From NCBI RefSeq assembly GCF_024323335.1, contig NC_066583.1:277471416-277535415 (forward strand): a DNA stretch of 64,000 nt. Direction: 5' to 3'. Source of the stretch: Lathyrus oleraceus. Lineage: Eukaryota > Streptophyta > Magnoliopsida > Fabales > Fabaceae. Positions 1 to 11,362 of the stretch are shown here, piece after piece. Every line of letters begins with the position of its first letter. Position 1 is the stretch's first letter. A model generated the notes under the pieces. That model saw only the letters and a list, made by a program, of their open reading frames with translations. It was not told the DNA's origin and ran no database searches. A program made the position numbers and the translations under genes.

Positions 1-420
1 ATTGAGAGATACATGGATTGAAATTTGAGGTATATGAATTGATTTGCTTCGATTTGACCTTAAAGCAACTCAATCTTCTTGCCTACATTGGTAGGACTTC
101 AGACAACCAAAGATCCAAGAGAATTGATGAGAATTGAGAGAGAATCAAAGAGAAGAAAAAATCTGGAAAATACCTTCAACGTTGTGCAGAAATCAATCTC
201 TCTTGCTTTGATTCTTGCTTGATCTTACTCAGGAAGCTTGCAGTAGTGGTTTAGAATTGAAACAAAGCTTTGTATCCCTGGAGTTTTGAATCTCCAAACA
301 GTGAGATTCAAACTCAATTTTCAAAAGAAAATTCTCAGGTTTTCCTTTCAAATGTGAGGGTTAGAGGTATTGGATCAAAGCTGGCGCACAAGGGTTCCTA
401 ATTCTGATGCAAGGGAGTCT

Positions 421-429
421 TATTTATAG
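421..429 (-). promoter_or_regulatory. TATA box of Ogre-1 3' LTR
   Basis: The minus strand reads CTATAAATA. The 5' LTR copy has the same box at 38189-38197 and Ogre-2 has it at 45509-45518, so the position is conserved. It would mark the U3/R border. Confidence 0.6.
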
Positions 430-1009
430 CTGAGGCAAGTGATATTTGCACCTTCAAAGTTGTTTCCAAATTTGGCAATTGAGTGATGCATGCTTTCATG
501 GGCGTGTACAGGCCCATGAAGCCACTCACTTAAGTCCATAGTTACATGTAATTGAGTCTGAAAGTGAATTGGAATGCAAGCCAAAAGTGTGCAGTTGTTT
601 GAAGTTTGATTCTTGCCAAATGATGAAGCCATGTTCAAGCCATGCTCAGACCACTCAAACCATATCCAAAATGGATAAAATTGGACACTTTGGAAAGATT
701 AGATCAAGAGGAACAACTCTTTTGTTGAAAACTTTTCCATTTGAAGCTTGTATCATGATGAATTTTGAGGTGGAAGTTTGGAAATTTCAACATGTCAAAA
801 AAAATTCTAAGTGTCAAGCCATATTTTCAATTATTCCACCTTGGCTAACTTTTTATGTGAGCTTAAAATGAGAAACATGTATTCATCAAAGTTGTATCTC
901 TTTCAAAATCCTTCAAAATGGTCACAAATTTGACCTCATTTGGATTTAGGATGAATGAGTTATGCATTTTTGAAGTTGAGGAGAATCACTTGTTCAATGG
1001 TATTGGTCC

Positions 1010-1025
1010 AAAATGACCTATAATG
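1010..1025 (-). promoter_or_regulatory. Conserved 16-bp U3 motif, copy 1 (Ogre-1 3' LTR)
   Basis: The plus strand reads AAAATGACCTATAATG. A second copy lies at 6183, which is 181 bp away once the solo LTR and one TSD copy (4992 bp) are removed. The same pair at 181 bp occurs in the Ogre-1 5' LTR and in the Ogre-2 3' LTR. Confidence 0.5.
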
Positions 1026-1117
1026 TATCCTCATATCACATGCTCATAAAAGTTGAATTATCTCTTCCTCCAAACATAAAAGTTGAAGTAGACACCTTGA
1101 ATTTCATTGTGCAACTT

Positions 1118-1122
1118 GGAAA
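1118..1122. repeat. Target site duplication GGAAA, left copy
   Basis: GGAAA directly precedes the TGTAAC start of the solo LTR and recurs directly after its GCGACA end (6110-6114). Five bases is the usual duplication length for Ty3/gypsy integration. Confidence 0.9.
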
Positions 1123-2532
1123 TGTAACACCTCAAAATTTGCCCTCCTCTCTTGGGACTAGCATTAACATATTGCATACATTTTTAGGTCATTAGGCATT
1201 GCATATTGCATATCATGTGGTTACATTGTGCAAGCTATTCTCCCAAGTCTTGATCAGAAGATGGAGAAGTCTAAGTGCAAGCCTAGGGTTTATTGATTGA
1301 TCATTGGCCATCTGAGGATTGGGCTATGAATTAGGGTTTTGTGATTCTCAATGGATGTTGGTCTTCATCTTGATTGCAATGATACATCATCATCATCATG
1401 GTTGGATGTCATCAGAAGATTGAAGAAGATACCTTGAGATTAGGGGTTTTGACCACTGGTCAACCCTAATCAGGTGCATTGGGCCAATCAGGGCTGGATC
1501 AGGAGATGAGGTTTCTGATGGTTATGAGGATCATTCTTTGATTATATTGTGCTTATTGAGGCTAGGGTTGCACCCTTGAGCCATTTCAGTTGGAGATTGG
1601 GGCTTAATTTGATCTATGCATTGCCAGATTCATCTGTCAGATGAAAAGTCAACTGTGGTCAACTGTACATGATCTGATGGATTTGGAGGTGGAAATGAGT
1701 TGAAGACACTTCATTCATGTTGGAACAAGTGTTGAATGACATCTCAAAGCTTAAAAATGAAGAAAATCAAGTCAGGACAAAAACTGCCAAAAATAGCAGG
1801 TGACTTGTAACTGAAGTTTCCAAAAGTGGAAAGGTTTTGACCTCAAAAACAGAAGTCCAAGGAAGCTTCAAATGAAAAATTGTTCAACATGACAGATGTA
1901 GATCTTGCTCTCACCTTTCCAAAAAGTCCAAGAACTTGAAAATCCGATGTACGTTTTGCAAAATATGGCTCAGTGAATTTCAGAAAAGACCCGTAATCAG
2001 GAGGCCATAACCACCACATACTTTGTCCAAATTGCAAGTTCTTTATATGCACAAACTCCATTTGACATGTACTTTGAGGGTGCATCATTGGATTTTCCCA
2101 AAAATGGCCAAGGCAAAAAGTCACTTTTCAACTGGACAGCTGAATTGGACCAGGGGCAAAATTGTCCAAATGTCAAAATAATTGGAATTTTTGAATGGGA
2201 CTTTTTCCAACACCTCAGGAATGGCATTTAGAATGTGTTTGAATTTTCATTTCATGCATAAGGCTTTTAATTTGGATTTTGTCTTGAAAAATGGAAATGA
2301 CAAAAATGGACCAAATGCATACACATGGTGAATTTGAGAATGGAGCAACCAATGAGCATGAAACAAGTTTCTACAGCTCACATATGATAATTGGAAGGTG
2401 TATGTGCTGTCAAAACAGGTGGCACTAGCTGTCATGTGGAAATTCCCATTATGCCCCTACTTGTTAATTAGCATTTTCACTTAACAATGCAAGGTGGTTA
2501 ATTAAGTTGATTAATCATGGATTAGGCTCACA

Positions 2533-2540
2533 TATATAAT
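2533..2540 (+). promoter_or_regulatory. TATA box of the solo LTR
   Basis: TATATAAT is followed about 30 bp later by a CA-rich stretch typical of an LTR transcription start. It lies 1.4 kb into the LTR, giving a U3 of about 1.4 kb and a very long R-U5. This is a prediction from sequence only. Confidence 0.5.
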
Positions 2541-5464
2541 CTAAATCTCCTTCTAATCATAACAGAAAATCATTCACCAAAAATTCAGATCAAAAACCTC
2601 TCACATTCTCTCAAAATCTCAAGAACACCAAAATCTTCAAATTCATCAAACTCCTTCAATTGTTGATCAATTTTCGAATTTCCTTTTGTGTTAATCTTGC
2701 ATCATCTTCCTCTACATCTGTTTGTGGTTCTCATCATCAATTGATCCACCAATTGCAACTGTCCAACATTGCATCGCCTATGGCAAATCAAAAATTCTCG
2801 CACTAGGAGTGAAAGCGGTTGAACTTGAGCTTAGCATTCATCTTCCTGAAGCGTGTTCTACATCTGTTTTCATGATTTGAAGCTCGAAGCTCGCGGATTA
2901 CTTGCCGTCATCGAAATAAGGTGCGAATCCGAGTCTCATTATTTCTTGAATTGAGATGTGGTTTTTGTAGTTCATTCATTGCTGAGCGTGCTGCAATTTG
3001 TAGTTTTCGATTTGGTTGATTGTAGAAGGAGATATAGTGATTTTTAGTTTTGAATGTGAAACTTTAAACGATCGATCCGGTTCGTATAGTTCGATTTAGG
3101 TTGTTTAGGTTATATATTCATGATCTATGCGTCGATACCTTTCCAATGACTATTCGTTTGTGAGTTTTGGTTGAGAAATGAGTAAAACCGGTGTTGGAAC
3201 GGTGAGAAGGTTGAGCGCGCGGGGAAGAAGACGGTGTGGCTGGATTTTCCCGTGTTTGATCCGTTGCTGTGTTTGAACTTTCAATTTTGCTGTTTACCGC
3301 GCCACTGTTCAACTATTTACCATTATGCCATTAATGAAGACCAAATTAATTATAATATATTCTAAATAATATTATCCAAACATTTAACACTTTTAAAAAA
3401 TTCATAAAAAATAGTAAAAAATTCCTAAAAATATGGAGATTTTTTCCTTGACTTTGTTGACTTGTGTAGGATTTTTTTGACCTATTGGTCAAAGTTGTGC
3501 TTGGCAAATATTTTATTTGGCATAGGCTTTTCTAATGTATGTCACATTTTGATACATTTTGGCAATTTGATCATGAAATACTCATATCATAAAATAAATG
3601 GCTAAAAATTTTTGTGGTGGTTCTTGACTCATTGAGGATTATTTATATGTAAATTTCATGAATTTTTGATACCTGGTTAGAGAGCAGCAAATTCTGGAAC
3701 TTAGGTGTGACAATTTGTGTCACACCTCTTGATGTCAACTTGTTGAATTTAATTGGATGACCTATGCATGTTGGAATTGGCTGAAATTTTGCATGATGAC
3801 TTGTTGACATGTTAGGATGCTTGATGAATTTTTGTAGGATTTTTCACTGTATTTTCAATTTAATCTTGATTTTTCATTTCTGGTTGTTGAAATTGCAAGC
3901 TCATGTGATACATGTTGGTAGATTGATTGGGAAATCCTCATATTGTATTGTATGGCCATGAAATTTGATATGCATGAACTAGACACATGTTAGGACCTCC
4001 CTGTTTTGGTCTCATCCATTTCTTTTTAGTTTCCAATGAGATATGAATTTTTGAAGTGGATGTATGCATTGATGGTGTGAATTGAAGCATGTAATTGTGT
4101 CTGTTTTTGTTGATTTTCATTGACATGGTTCCATTTTCCCAATTGAGCTCAAATTTGACATGGTAGACCTTGATTGACCCCTGTTTAAGTGTATTTAATT
4201 TGAGATTTTTTTGATGTGTTTTGGCATGGCTTTGAATGAAATACTTCTGTTTGTATATTTGGTGCTTCATTTGAACCAATATGGATTGTTTTGTGCATGA
4301 ATTGAACTTGATGGATGACATAAACATGAGACCAAGGATGTTTGCTCTTGTTTGATGTTAATTTGATGTTGGATGGTGGATACCTTGCTGTTTTAACTTT
4401 TTTCTTGCTTTGGGACCCTAGGCTTGGCCTAGTGGTCTAGTTGCTAATGTTTGCTTGGTTTTTCAGGATCAAAAGCATAATGTACATGGAGAATGATACA
4501 AGTTAATTTTAATTGATGTTGTGGATGTTTGTACACTAACATAACATTGTTTTGTAGGTGTTGGAGCTTGGGCTTAAGCCTTGGGCTTGTTTTGTGTTGT
4601 ATTGTTTAAGCTGTTTAACTGTTTGCTTTACAGTTTGTCTGACTGAGTACTGACTGAGTTTGATTGTTTCCAGGTACTTTAGTTGCTCAGTTCCTTGTGA
4701 ACTATTGCTTTGCTTTGCTTAAGCAACTTGCATAGAGGTATAATCTTCTTACTTCATGTAGTCTGGAGACCCGGCTGTTACCGGGCCGGGCAAATTGTCT
4801 GAAGTCCTCCTTAAGAGGCAATGCTTGTGTATGTTTATTTTAAGCCCAAGCAGGAAAAGTCCTTCAAAGAAGGCAATTGGTGGAAGGTAGGGACAAGCAA
4901 CCTGTCCCCCACTATTCAGTTGAGTCTTCTCCTTGCTCCCATTACATGGTTGTAGCATTGGGATCAAAGCCCAAGATCTTGTGCAGTGCACATTGTGTCA
5001 GAGTCATCGAGTATAGAAGGGTTCCCCTATCCTGGACCCATGCTCATTTGTCAGCTCTCCCTGGTTAGGGATAAGAGCTGTGAGGTCTCATCCTCACTTC
5101 ATCCTTTCATCTGCTTCACCTTAGCCTCGTAATGGCAAGGTTAAGAGCAAAACCAGCCTGTACAGACGACTCGCTTCGGCGGTCAAACCCCATTGATTGA
5201 GCCTCTTGTTTGGTTATAGTGGGTGTTTTGTGATTATTTGATTGACATGTTTGTCTGAGATGCCTGTTCTCATTTAATGTTGATATATGATTGTATGCTT
5301 GTGTGCTAGCTTCTTTCCTGGTTAGGTTAGTTTGCTTATGCAAGTAGGATAGAAAATTGAACTCAGGGTTAACGATGCATGACAACATTAGGTTCGAGTC
5401 TCAGCTCCCTAGTCTTGTGTCTTTCCCCGGTTTCTGGTTAGCAATTTAATCCCTTTCAGGGGAA

Positions 5465-5503
5465 CTACATCGCCCTGATCCTCGTGCCAGACGAGGTATG
5501 TAG
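5465..5503 (+). other. LTR hairpin A, copy 1
   Basis: An outer arm pair CTACAT/ATGTAG (5465-5470 with 5498-5503) encloses a perfect inner stem CCTCGT/ACGAGG (5480-5485 with 5491-5496) and a GCCAG loop. Copy 2 at 5756 keeps the shape with paired base changes. Related folds occur in the LTRs at 42565, 58938 and 62419. Confidence 0.55.
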
Positions 5504-5591
5504 GCAGGTGGTCGTGCGAGACCACTCCGGGCAACCTTTTTCTTTTTTGCGTGCGTTAACTTGTTATCTGATTGTTTGTTTTGGCTCGGAT

Positions 5592-5692
5592 GCCGACGTA
5601 AGCCCAGTGATTGGCTGTCGGGCTCCACGTTTGCCCTTTTGAGTGTGTTTTGGTTCGGATGCCGACGTAATTCCATCCAGTGGATGTCGGGC
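5592..5692 (+). repeat. Two copies of LTR hairpin B
   Basis: GCCGAC at 5592-5597 can pair with GTCGGGC at 5617-5623, and GCCGAC at 5661-5666 with GTCGGGC at 5686-5692. The second copy has an extra inner stem CATCC/GGATG. The copies sit between the two A hairpins, in the order A-B-B'-A', all in direct orientation. Confidence 0.5.
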
Positions 5693-5755
5693 TCCATGTT
5701 TGCCACCCTTGCTTGTTTATGTTTGTTTTGTGTTGTTTGGCGTGCGTAAGCCGAA

Positions 5756-5795
5756 CTACAGTGGCTCTGATTCTTGTTCCAGACAAGATATGTAG
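5756..5795 (+). other. LTR hairpin A, copy 2
   Basis: The outer arms are CTACA/TGTAG. The inner stem is CTTGT/ACAAG (5773-5777 with 5783-5787) around a TCCAG loop. Compared with copy 1, the central C-G pair of the inner stem has become T-A on both sides, a compensatory change. Confidence 0.55.
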
Positions 5796-6109
5796 GCATA
5801 AGGTGCGATACCTTATCGAGCCCGTTCCTCTTAACCCCACCTGCGTTCCCTTGTGTGTGTGTGTGATGTTTAGCAACCTTTTCTTTTCTTAGAACGTGGA
5901 TCCCTAGGAGTACCTAGGACGTGAGGGGTGCTAATACCTTCCCCTTGCGTAACCGACTCCCGAACCTTTTCTCTCTGGTCGCGAGACCATGTCTTTCCAG
6001 GTTTCTCTGAGCGTTTCCTTTCCCTATCTTGGGATAAATAACGTTTAGTGGCGGCTCTGTGTGTGTTTTATTTTTTAGCTCGCCGGTTGATTTTTCGCAG
6101 GATGCGACA

Positions 6110-6114
6110 GGAAA
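6110..6114. repeat. Target site duplication GGAAA, right copy
   Basis: This matches 1118-1122 and lies directly after the CA end of the solo LTR. Confidence 0.9.
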
Positions 6115-6921
6115 TATTTCATCTCATAAAAATTGAGTAAGTTATGGCCTTGGGAAGTTGACCTCCAAATTAGGGTTTAGACAAAATGACCTATAATCTT
6201 TCACCATAAACAATGACTTTCCAAGCAAAACTAGATTTATCCCTAAACATGAAAGTTGTTTCTAATGTCATTTAGAGTAACGTTTCTCTTGGGATCATTT
6301 TCATATGACAAAAATTGTAGGAGATAGGGTCTAGGGGACCCCAGTTTTGATCAGATGAATTTATGTGGTCAACCATCATCAACAAACTTGATAACTTGCA
6401 AATCTCTTGACTTTTTGGACTAATGGGAGATCATATATGCGTAAGATGATGAAGTTTTAAGTATCCCTTGAAATATTTGATCAATTGGTGAAGAAGCTTG
6501 GTGAAGAAATTACACAAGATACCCAGATGAACTAGGGTTTCCAAGGCAAACCAATTCCAAACACTTGAAGAAATCATGATCAAAATAACATGTAAAGATC
6601 ATGGGGACTCATATATGATGCCTAAAGCCATTGTGTATCATCTCTTGGTTGAGCTCTTAGAAATGGGGGTCTTAAACCCTAGATGTGAACTTGATAGATC
6701 AAAGGTGATCAAGTGCCCTACCTACAAAAGAGTTAGACAAATGCAAAGACATATTTTTGGTATTTTAGTTAGTATAAATGATAAAATACAAAGTATGATA
6801 CAATCACATGGTGCTTGGTGATCTCTCCCAATACAAACCTAATGAATGAGGGGTAAGGGGGATACCAATGCATATGATGAGATAACATGAGGGATCTTAG
6901 GGTCAAAATTGGGGTCTTACA
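6115..6921 (-). repeat. Ogre-1 3' LTR, second part
   Basis: This continues the LTR broken at 1122. It matches 38880-39703 along its length at roughly 80% by eye and ends with the same GGGTCTTACA (minus-strand LTR start TGTAAGACCC). The second copy of the U3 motif lies at 6183-6198. No gene is seen. Confidence 0.85.
6183..6198 (-). promoter_or_regulatory. Conserved 16-bp U3 motif, copy 2 (Ogre-1 3' LTR)
   Basis: The plus strand reads AAAATGACCTATAATC. It partners the copy at 1010, at 181 bp spacing after the inserted solo LTR is subtracted. Confidence 0.5.
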
Positions 6922-7439
6922 GCTGCCTCTATTTAAGGACATTCTAACTGAGAAGGAGAAGGTTAAAATCTTCGTATCGACTCAGTAGAATGGACTTAAA
7001 TAACAACATATAAAAACAAATTTTGGTCCCTAAGAGACCTCATGATGCATATGATATGAATGCTAAAATAAACTCTCTGTGGGGAAATATTGCCACAAAG
7101 GAAAAGAAATTAGAGAGACCGAAAATCCGTAGGAGCATAATGCATTCTGTAAGGAAAGCTCACTGGGGAGACAGAGACTCTGGGGGATAAAGGGTTACAC
7201 GTAGGCCAGGATACGACTTGAAAACTACTGGGGGACTAGAGGAATTCCATGAAAATGTAAAGACTCAGCCAGGGAAACAAAAGGAACATCTGCAGGGGAA
7301 CAGGTAGATAAGAATAAAAATGATATACTCGAACCATGCAGAAAAAGCGTATTCACTAAGGAAATACGCACTCAACTCAACTAGGGAAGAAAAGATCTTC
7401 AACGCAAGAGGATCAGAAATATATTATCCACCACCAGTT

Positions 7440-8270
7440 ACTGGGTATGGAGATAATAAAATCTGACAGGGAGGACATCCGTTACCGGTTAGGGTAAACA
7501 TATCAAGGCTGCCAGGAGGTATATTCATTACCAGTTACTGGGTAAGAATAGACTTGCTGGGGAAAAGCTGGAAATAAGATTTACAACTTTCGGTTACTGG
7601 GTAGAAGACCACATGGAGAGAATATATGTCACTGGTTAAAATGAACATATCAAGGATAGACTCAAAGGAAAGAAAATTTGTCATCGGTTAACATGAACAT
7701 ATCAAGGATAGACTTGCTTGGGAATGTTAAGGAGGATACCCGTCATCGATTAAGATGAACATATCAAGGATAAACCACCTGAACAAAAAGTAGGAATTAC
7801 ATCTATCGAATGTTGGATAGAATACCATCAAAGAGAATAGTCGTCACCGTTTAGGATGAACAGATCAAGGATAGACTCCGAGGGGAAGAATAGGGATTAC
7901 ATCTATCAGTTACTGGATAGAAGACCACAAAGAGGATATTCGTCACTGGTTAAAGTGAACATATCAAGTATAAACTCTAAAAAGGGGAGAAAAGCAGGAT
8001 TTACAACTACCGGTTACTAGGCAGAAGACCGTAAGGAGGAGGAAACTTATCATCGATTAGGATGAACATATGAAGGATTAACTCTCTGAGAAACAAATAG
8101 GGATTACAACTACCTTTTTACTGGGTAGAATACCAAAATGAGAATATTTGTCATCAGTTAAGATGAACATATCAAGGATAGACTCAAAAGAAGGGGGAAG
8201 AAGATATCTGTCATTTGTTAAGATGAACATATCAAGGATATACTTCCTGGGGAAACGTGAAAATGAATCC
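7440..8270. repeat. Irregular tandem repeats in Ogre-1 3' UTR
   Basis: A phrase close to GAACATATCAAGGATAGACT recurs about nine times (near 7490, 7650, 7693, 7757, 7858, 7958, 8066, 8165 and 8225). It alternates with a phrase close to GGTTACTGGGTAGAAGACC. Spacing varies from about 45 to 160 bp, so it is a decayed, variable array rather than a clean satellite. Tandem arrays in 3' UTRs of Tat-lineage elements are known seeds of satellite DNA. Confidence 0.7.
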
Positions 8271-9645
8271 GCTAGGGAGAAATAAGTAACAAACTTCCAA
8301 CTAAGAAGAATACTACCAGTTACTGGGTAATAAACTCTCAGGGGACCAAAAGCATCTATCTAGGTAAGATCTAGAAAGAAACGGTAAATTAAGACTCAAC
8401 CCAATGAGGATATAACTCAAGGGGAGTGGTTTCATCCAGATAATTAATTGGGGAAGAAACTGAAATAATAATCATCCACGAGGAAATAACTCAGTGGGGA
8501 AAAGAGAAAGGTTAAAGTCTTTATGCTTAGGGGGGAGGACACTCTATAATTGAAGGAGGATAGACACATCAAACCTGAATGGGGATAAAGTACCACCATA
8601 ACAGAGAATAAGAATCACAAAAATGAATCAACAGGTGTAATGATGCAATAATAAAGTTATATGAGTGTATATCTATATGTATATGTATATGTGTATATGA
8701 TGATTATGTTGGTAAAACAATCATAAAAGATGCAAGATGTCGCTGGTTTGAATCACCGATACAATTCTCGGCCAATCCACAAAGGAGGGAAACAACTGCT
8801 GGAGAAAAGAGAGATCAACATCCCAAAGGCTCAACCTTAGCTAGGGAAGAGAGGAGGAGATCCGTTGAGGAAGCTGCTATCAACTCTGCGGGGAATTTTA
8901 GGTCAACACCATATCAAATGGCAGACAACTCTACAGGGGAACAAACACAAAGCTGCTCAGAAAAAATAGAGAATTCTGACTGGGAGCGAATCTGATGGCG
9001 ACTTGCGGGAAAAACCAAAGTTCTGCCGGAATTATGCAAACTGCTGTAATGAAATTCTCACATTCAGCCGGAAGACAACCCCAAACTCAGCTGGGGATAG
9101 CCGTGAATTAAACGGCCAGGGAAATCAACAAACACCGGGTGCTGAACATGTTGTCGGGGACGAAGGAGGAACCACGCCTATTGCTTGGGGAGAACCAATA
9201 ATGCTCCACACTTAGGGATTACTGCTTTCAAACCACTGTTGATATTCCTTTTAAATGAGATCAATTGCTTAAAATTAATGCTTTTAATAGTTTAAGAAAA
9301 TATCATTTTGATTAAAATTATAAATTCAAAAATGATCATAATAAAATTTAAAACTATTTGGCTGAATTAAATAAGAGTAGAAACAATTGGATAAAAGCTC
9401 AACTTTATTTAATGGATGGTAGTTTGTAAATGACAAGACTCCATAGATCTTTACAAAGGTTGAAAATGGTAATTTACATGGAAAAGGGCTATATTGAATA
9501 CAATGATCATTAATCCTTCTACCACCTCTTGATATCCACTATGCTCTCGACCGCTACTGGGGATGATGAATCAAAACCGACTGTTGTGCTCAAGAACGTA
9601 TTCAAAATTGAAGATCAACAGGATGTAGTTACTTCCATAATCCCT

Positions 9646-9823
9646 AATTTTTGCATAAATTGCCCCAACGTGGGGTACTCAATTTTTCGGGATAATTCTT
9701 TCTGTTTTATGTCTCTAATTTTTGACTGGATCGCCCTTTCGGGTTTTCAATCCACCGAGACACTCATTTTTGCCTAAACCACCCTTTCTGGTTTTCAACT
9801 TAGCGAGTTGTTCTTTTCTTTTT
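9646..9823 (-). repeat. Tandem hairpin units after the Ogre-1 pol stop
   Basis: Three degenerate units share the order TTTTTGCCT-AxxGCCC-xxx-GGGxxxTCAA. The best forms CCCTTTCGGG, a three-base-pair GC stem with a four-base loop, near 9735. The same arrangement follows the Ogre-2 pol stop (48720-48838), so it is a conserved element feature. Confidence 0.55.
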
Positions 9824-11362
9824 TTAGGTGAAGTATTTCTTGACTGCATCTGTGTTCACAGGACGAGTAAACTCTTCACCATCCATAGTTGTAAGAATCA
9901 AAGTGCCGCCTGAAAAGGCTCTCTGAATAACATATGGGCCTTCATAATTAGGAGTCCATTTTCCCCTAGAATCTAGTTTGAAATATAGAATCTTCTTGAG
10001 CACAAGGTCACCTTCTCTAAACACACGAGGTCTGACCTTCTTATCAAAAGCTTTCTTCATTCTCTGCTGGTATAATTGACCATGACACATGGTAGTAAAC
10101 CTCTTCTCTTCAATCAAATTAGGCTGATCATGCCTGGTTTGACACCATGCCTCAGTCAACTTGGTTTCCATCAACACACGCAATGATGGGATCTCAACCT
10201 ATATTGGGAGCATGGCCTCCATACCATATACAAGAGAGAAAGGGGTTTCCCCTGTTGAAGTGAGGATTGATGTACGATACCCATGCAAAGAAAATGGGAG
10301 CATCTCATGCTAATCCTTGTACGTCACAACCATCTTCTGGATGATCTTCTTAATGTTCTCGTTTGCATCTTCAACAACCCCGTTCATCTTAGGTTTGTAG
10401 GGAGAATAATTATGATGTGAAATCTTGAAGTCTTTACAAAGAGCTACAACCATATTATTGTTCAATTTAGATCCATTACCAGTAATGATATTACTTGGCA
10501 CACCATATCGGTATATAATCTGATTCTTGATAAACCTTACAACAACTTTCTTGGTTACATTTGCATACGATGTCGCTTCAACCCACTTTGTAAAGTAGTC
10601 AATAGCCACCAAAATGAAACGATGTCTGTTTGAAGCTTTGGGCTCGATCATGCCAATCATATCAATTCCCCACATGGAGAAATGCCATGGAGAGGAAATG
10701 ACGTTCAACAGTGTCGGAGGAACATGAATTTTATCTGCATAAATTTGACACTTGTGGCATTTCTTCACGAACTTACAACAGTCAGATTCCATTGTCAGCC
10801 AATAGTAACATGCTCGCAACATCTTCTTTTCCATAGCATGTCCATTGGAGTGAGTACCAAAGGAACCTTCATAGACTTCAGTAATCAGCATGTCTACTTC
10901 GTGTCTATCCATGCATCTGAGCTTAACCATATCGAAGTTTCTCTTATACAACACATCACCATTTAGGTAGAAATTTCCGACTAATCTTCTCAAAGTCTTC
11001 TTATCTTTCAACGATGCCCCAGACGGGTAAAATTGACTTTGGAGGAAACACTTGATGTCGTAATACCATGGCTTTTCATCTTTGACTTCTTCATCAGCAA
11101 ACACATGAGTTGTCCTATCAAGATGCATCACAGTCATATTGGGAACCTCATTCCAATACTTCACTACAATCACTGAAACCAACGTTGCAAGAGCATCTGC
11201 CATCCGATTTTCATCTCGAGGGATATGATGAAACTCAACCTTTGTAAAGAAAGTTGAAATCCTCCTCACATAGTCTCTATATGGTATCAAATCGGGTTGA
11301 TTCGTCTCCCATTCACCTTTGATCTGATTCACAACCAAAGTTGAATCTCCATAGACGTCCAA
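9824..11362 (-). pseudogene. pol: Ogre-1 pol, archaeal-type RNase H C-part and integrase (broken)
   Basis: Reading leftward from 11362, the first segment is the end of the archaeal-type RNase H (MDVYGDSTLVVNQIKGEW, then DENRMADALATL). It is followed by the integrase: zinc-binding HHCC region (SFGTHSNGHAMEKK to CHKCQIYADK), then the catalytic core with WGIDMIG for the first Asp, a second Asp region reading TGNGSKLNNN and a Glu near NGVVEDANENIKK. Integrase inserts element cDNA into chromosomes. The second Asp appears as TGNGS instead of TDNGS in Ogre-2, so this copy has lost a catalytic residue. In-frame stops lie near 10305 (Trp codon to TAG) and 10200 (Glu codon to TAG). The frame also shifts near 11350 relative to the upstream RNase H. 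The C-terminal piece ends at 9824. Confidence 0.85.

Larger units (their letters stand above)
1..1117 (-). repeat. Ogre-1 3' LTR, first part
   Basis: This stretch matches the Ogre-1 5' LTR around 37900-38870 in order and content: a TATA box in the same place, the phrase with the 16-bp U3 motif, and the repeated context around it. It is interrupted after 1122 by a solo LTR and resumes at 6115. The window begins inside this LTR, so its sense-strand 3' end is not visible. No gene is seen in it; short open frames here are chance. Confidence 0.8.
1123..6109 (+). repeat. Complete Ogre-type solo LTR, 4987 bp
   Basis: It starts TGTAACACCT and ends GATGCGACA, so it has the TG...CA termini, and it is flanked by GGAAA on both sides. 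No gag, pol or PBS accompanies it. The flanking bases join into the continuous LTR of Ogre-1, and the spacing of a U3 motif pair is restored to 181 bp when it is removed. A complete LTR with a matching duplication and no internal part is the product of recombination between the two LTRs of a former full element. A TATA box lies at 2533, and two pairs of hairpin-forming repeats lie near the 3' end. It is related to the LTR starting at 62056 (shared blocks 4741-5180 and 63640-64000, opposite strands). No coding gene is seen in these 5 kb. Confidence 0.93.
6922..9823 (-). other. Ogre-1 3' UTR, non-coding
   Basis: This region lies between the integrase stop codon (9824) and the 3' LTR. On the sense strand the bases just before the LTR read AGAGGCAGC, a likely polypurine tract remnant. 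The region has no gene. It is rich in short GGGGA runs on the plus strand, carries an irregular tandem repeat array (7440-8270), a (GTATAT)-like patch near 8660-8700, an AT-rich stretch near 9240-9400, and repeated small hairpins at 9646-9823. Long 3' UTRs with tandem repeats are known for Tat/Ogre elements. Confidence 0.75.

Noticed and set aside
3938..4327. 129-codon minus-strand frame in the solo LTR
   Set aside because: Low-complexity, AT-driven reading with no recognisable domain, inside an LTR.
5116..5892. Several open frames of 60-117 codons in the solo LTR
   Set aside because: They overlap hairpin repeats and each other in many frames, with no homology between related LTRs at protein level.
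7440..8270. Possible CRISPR-like array
   Set aside because: Spacing and repeats are irregular, the genome is a plant, and the array fits a decaying retrotransposon 3' UTR tandem repeat.
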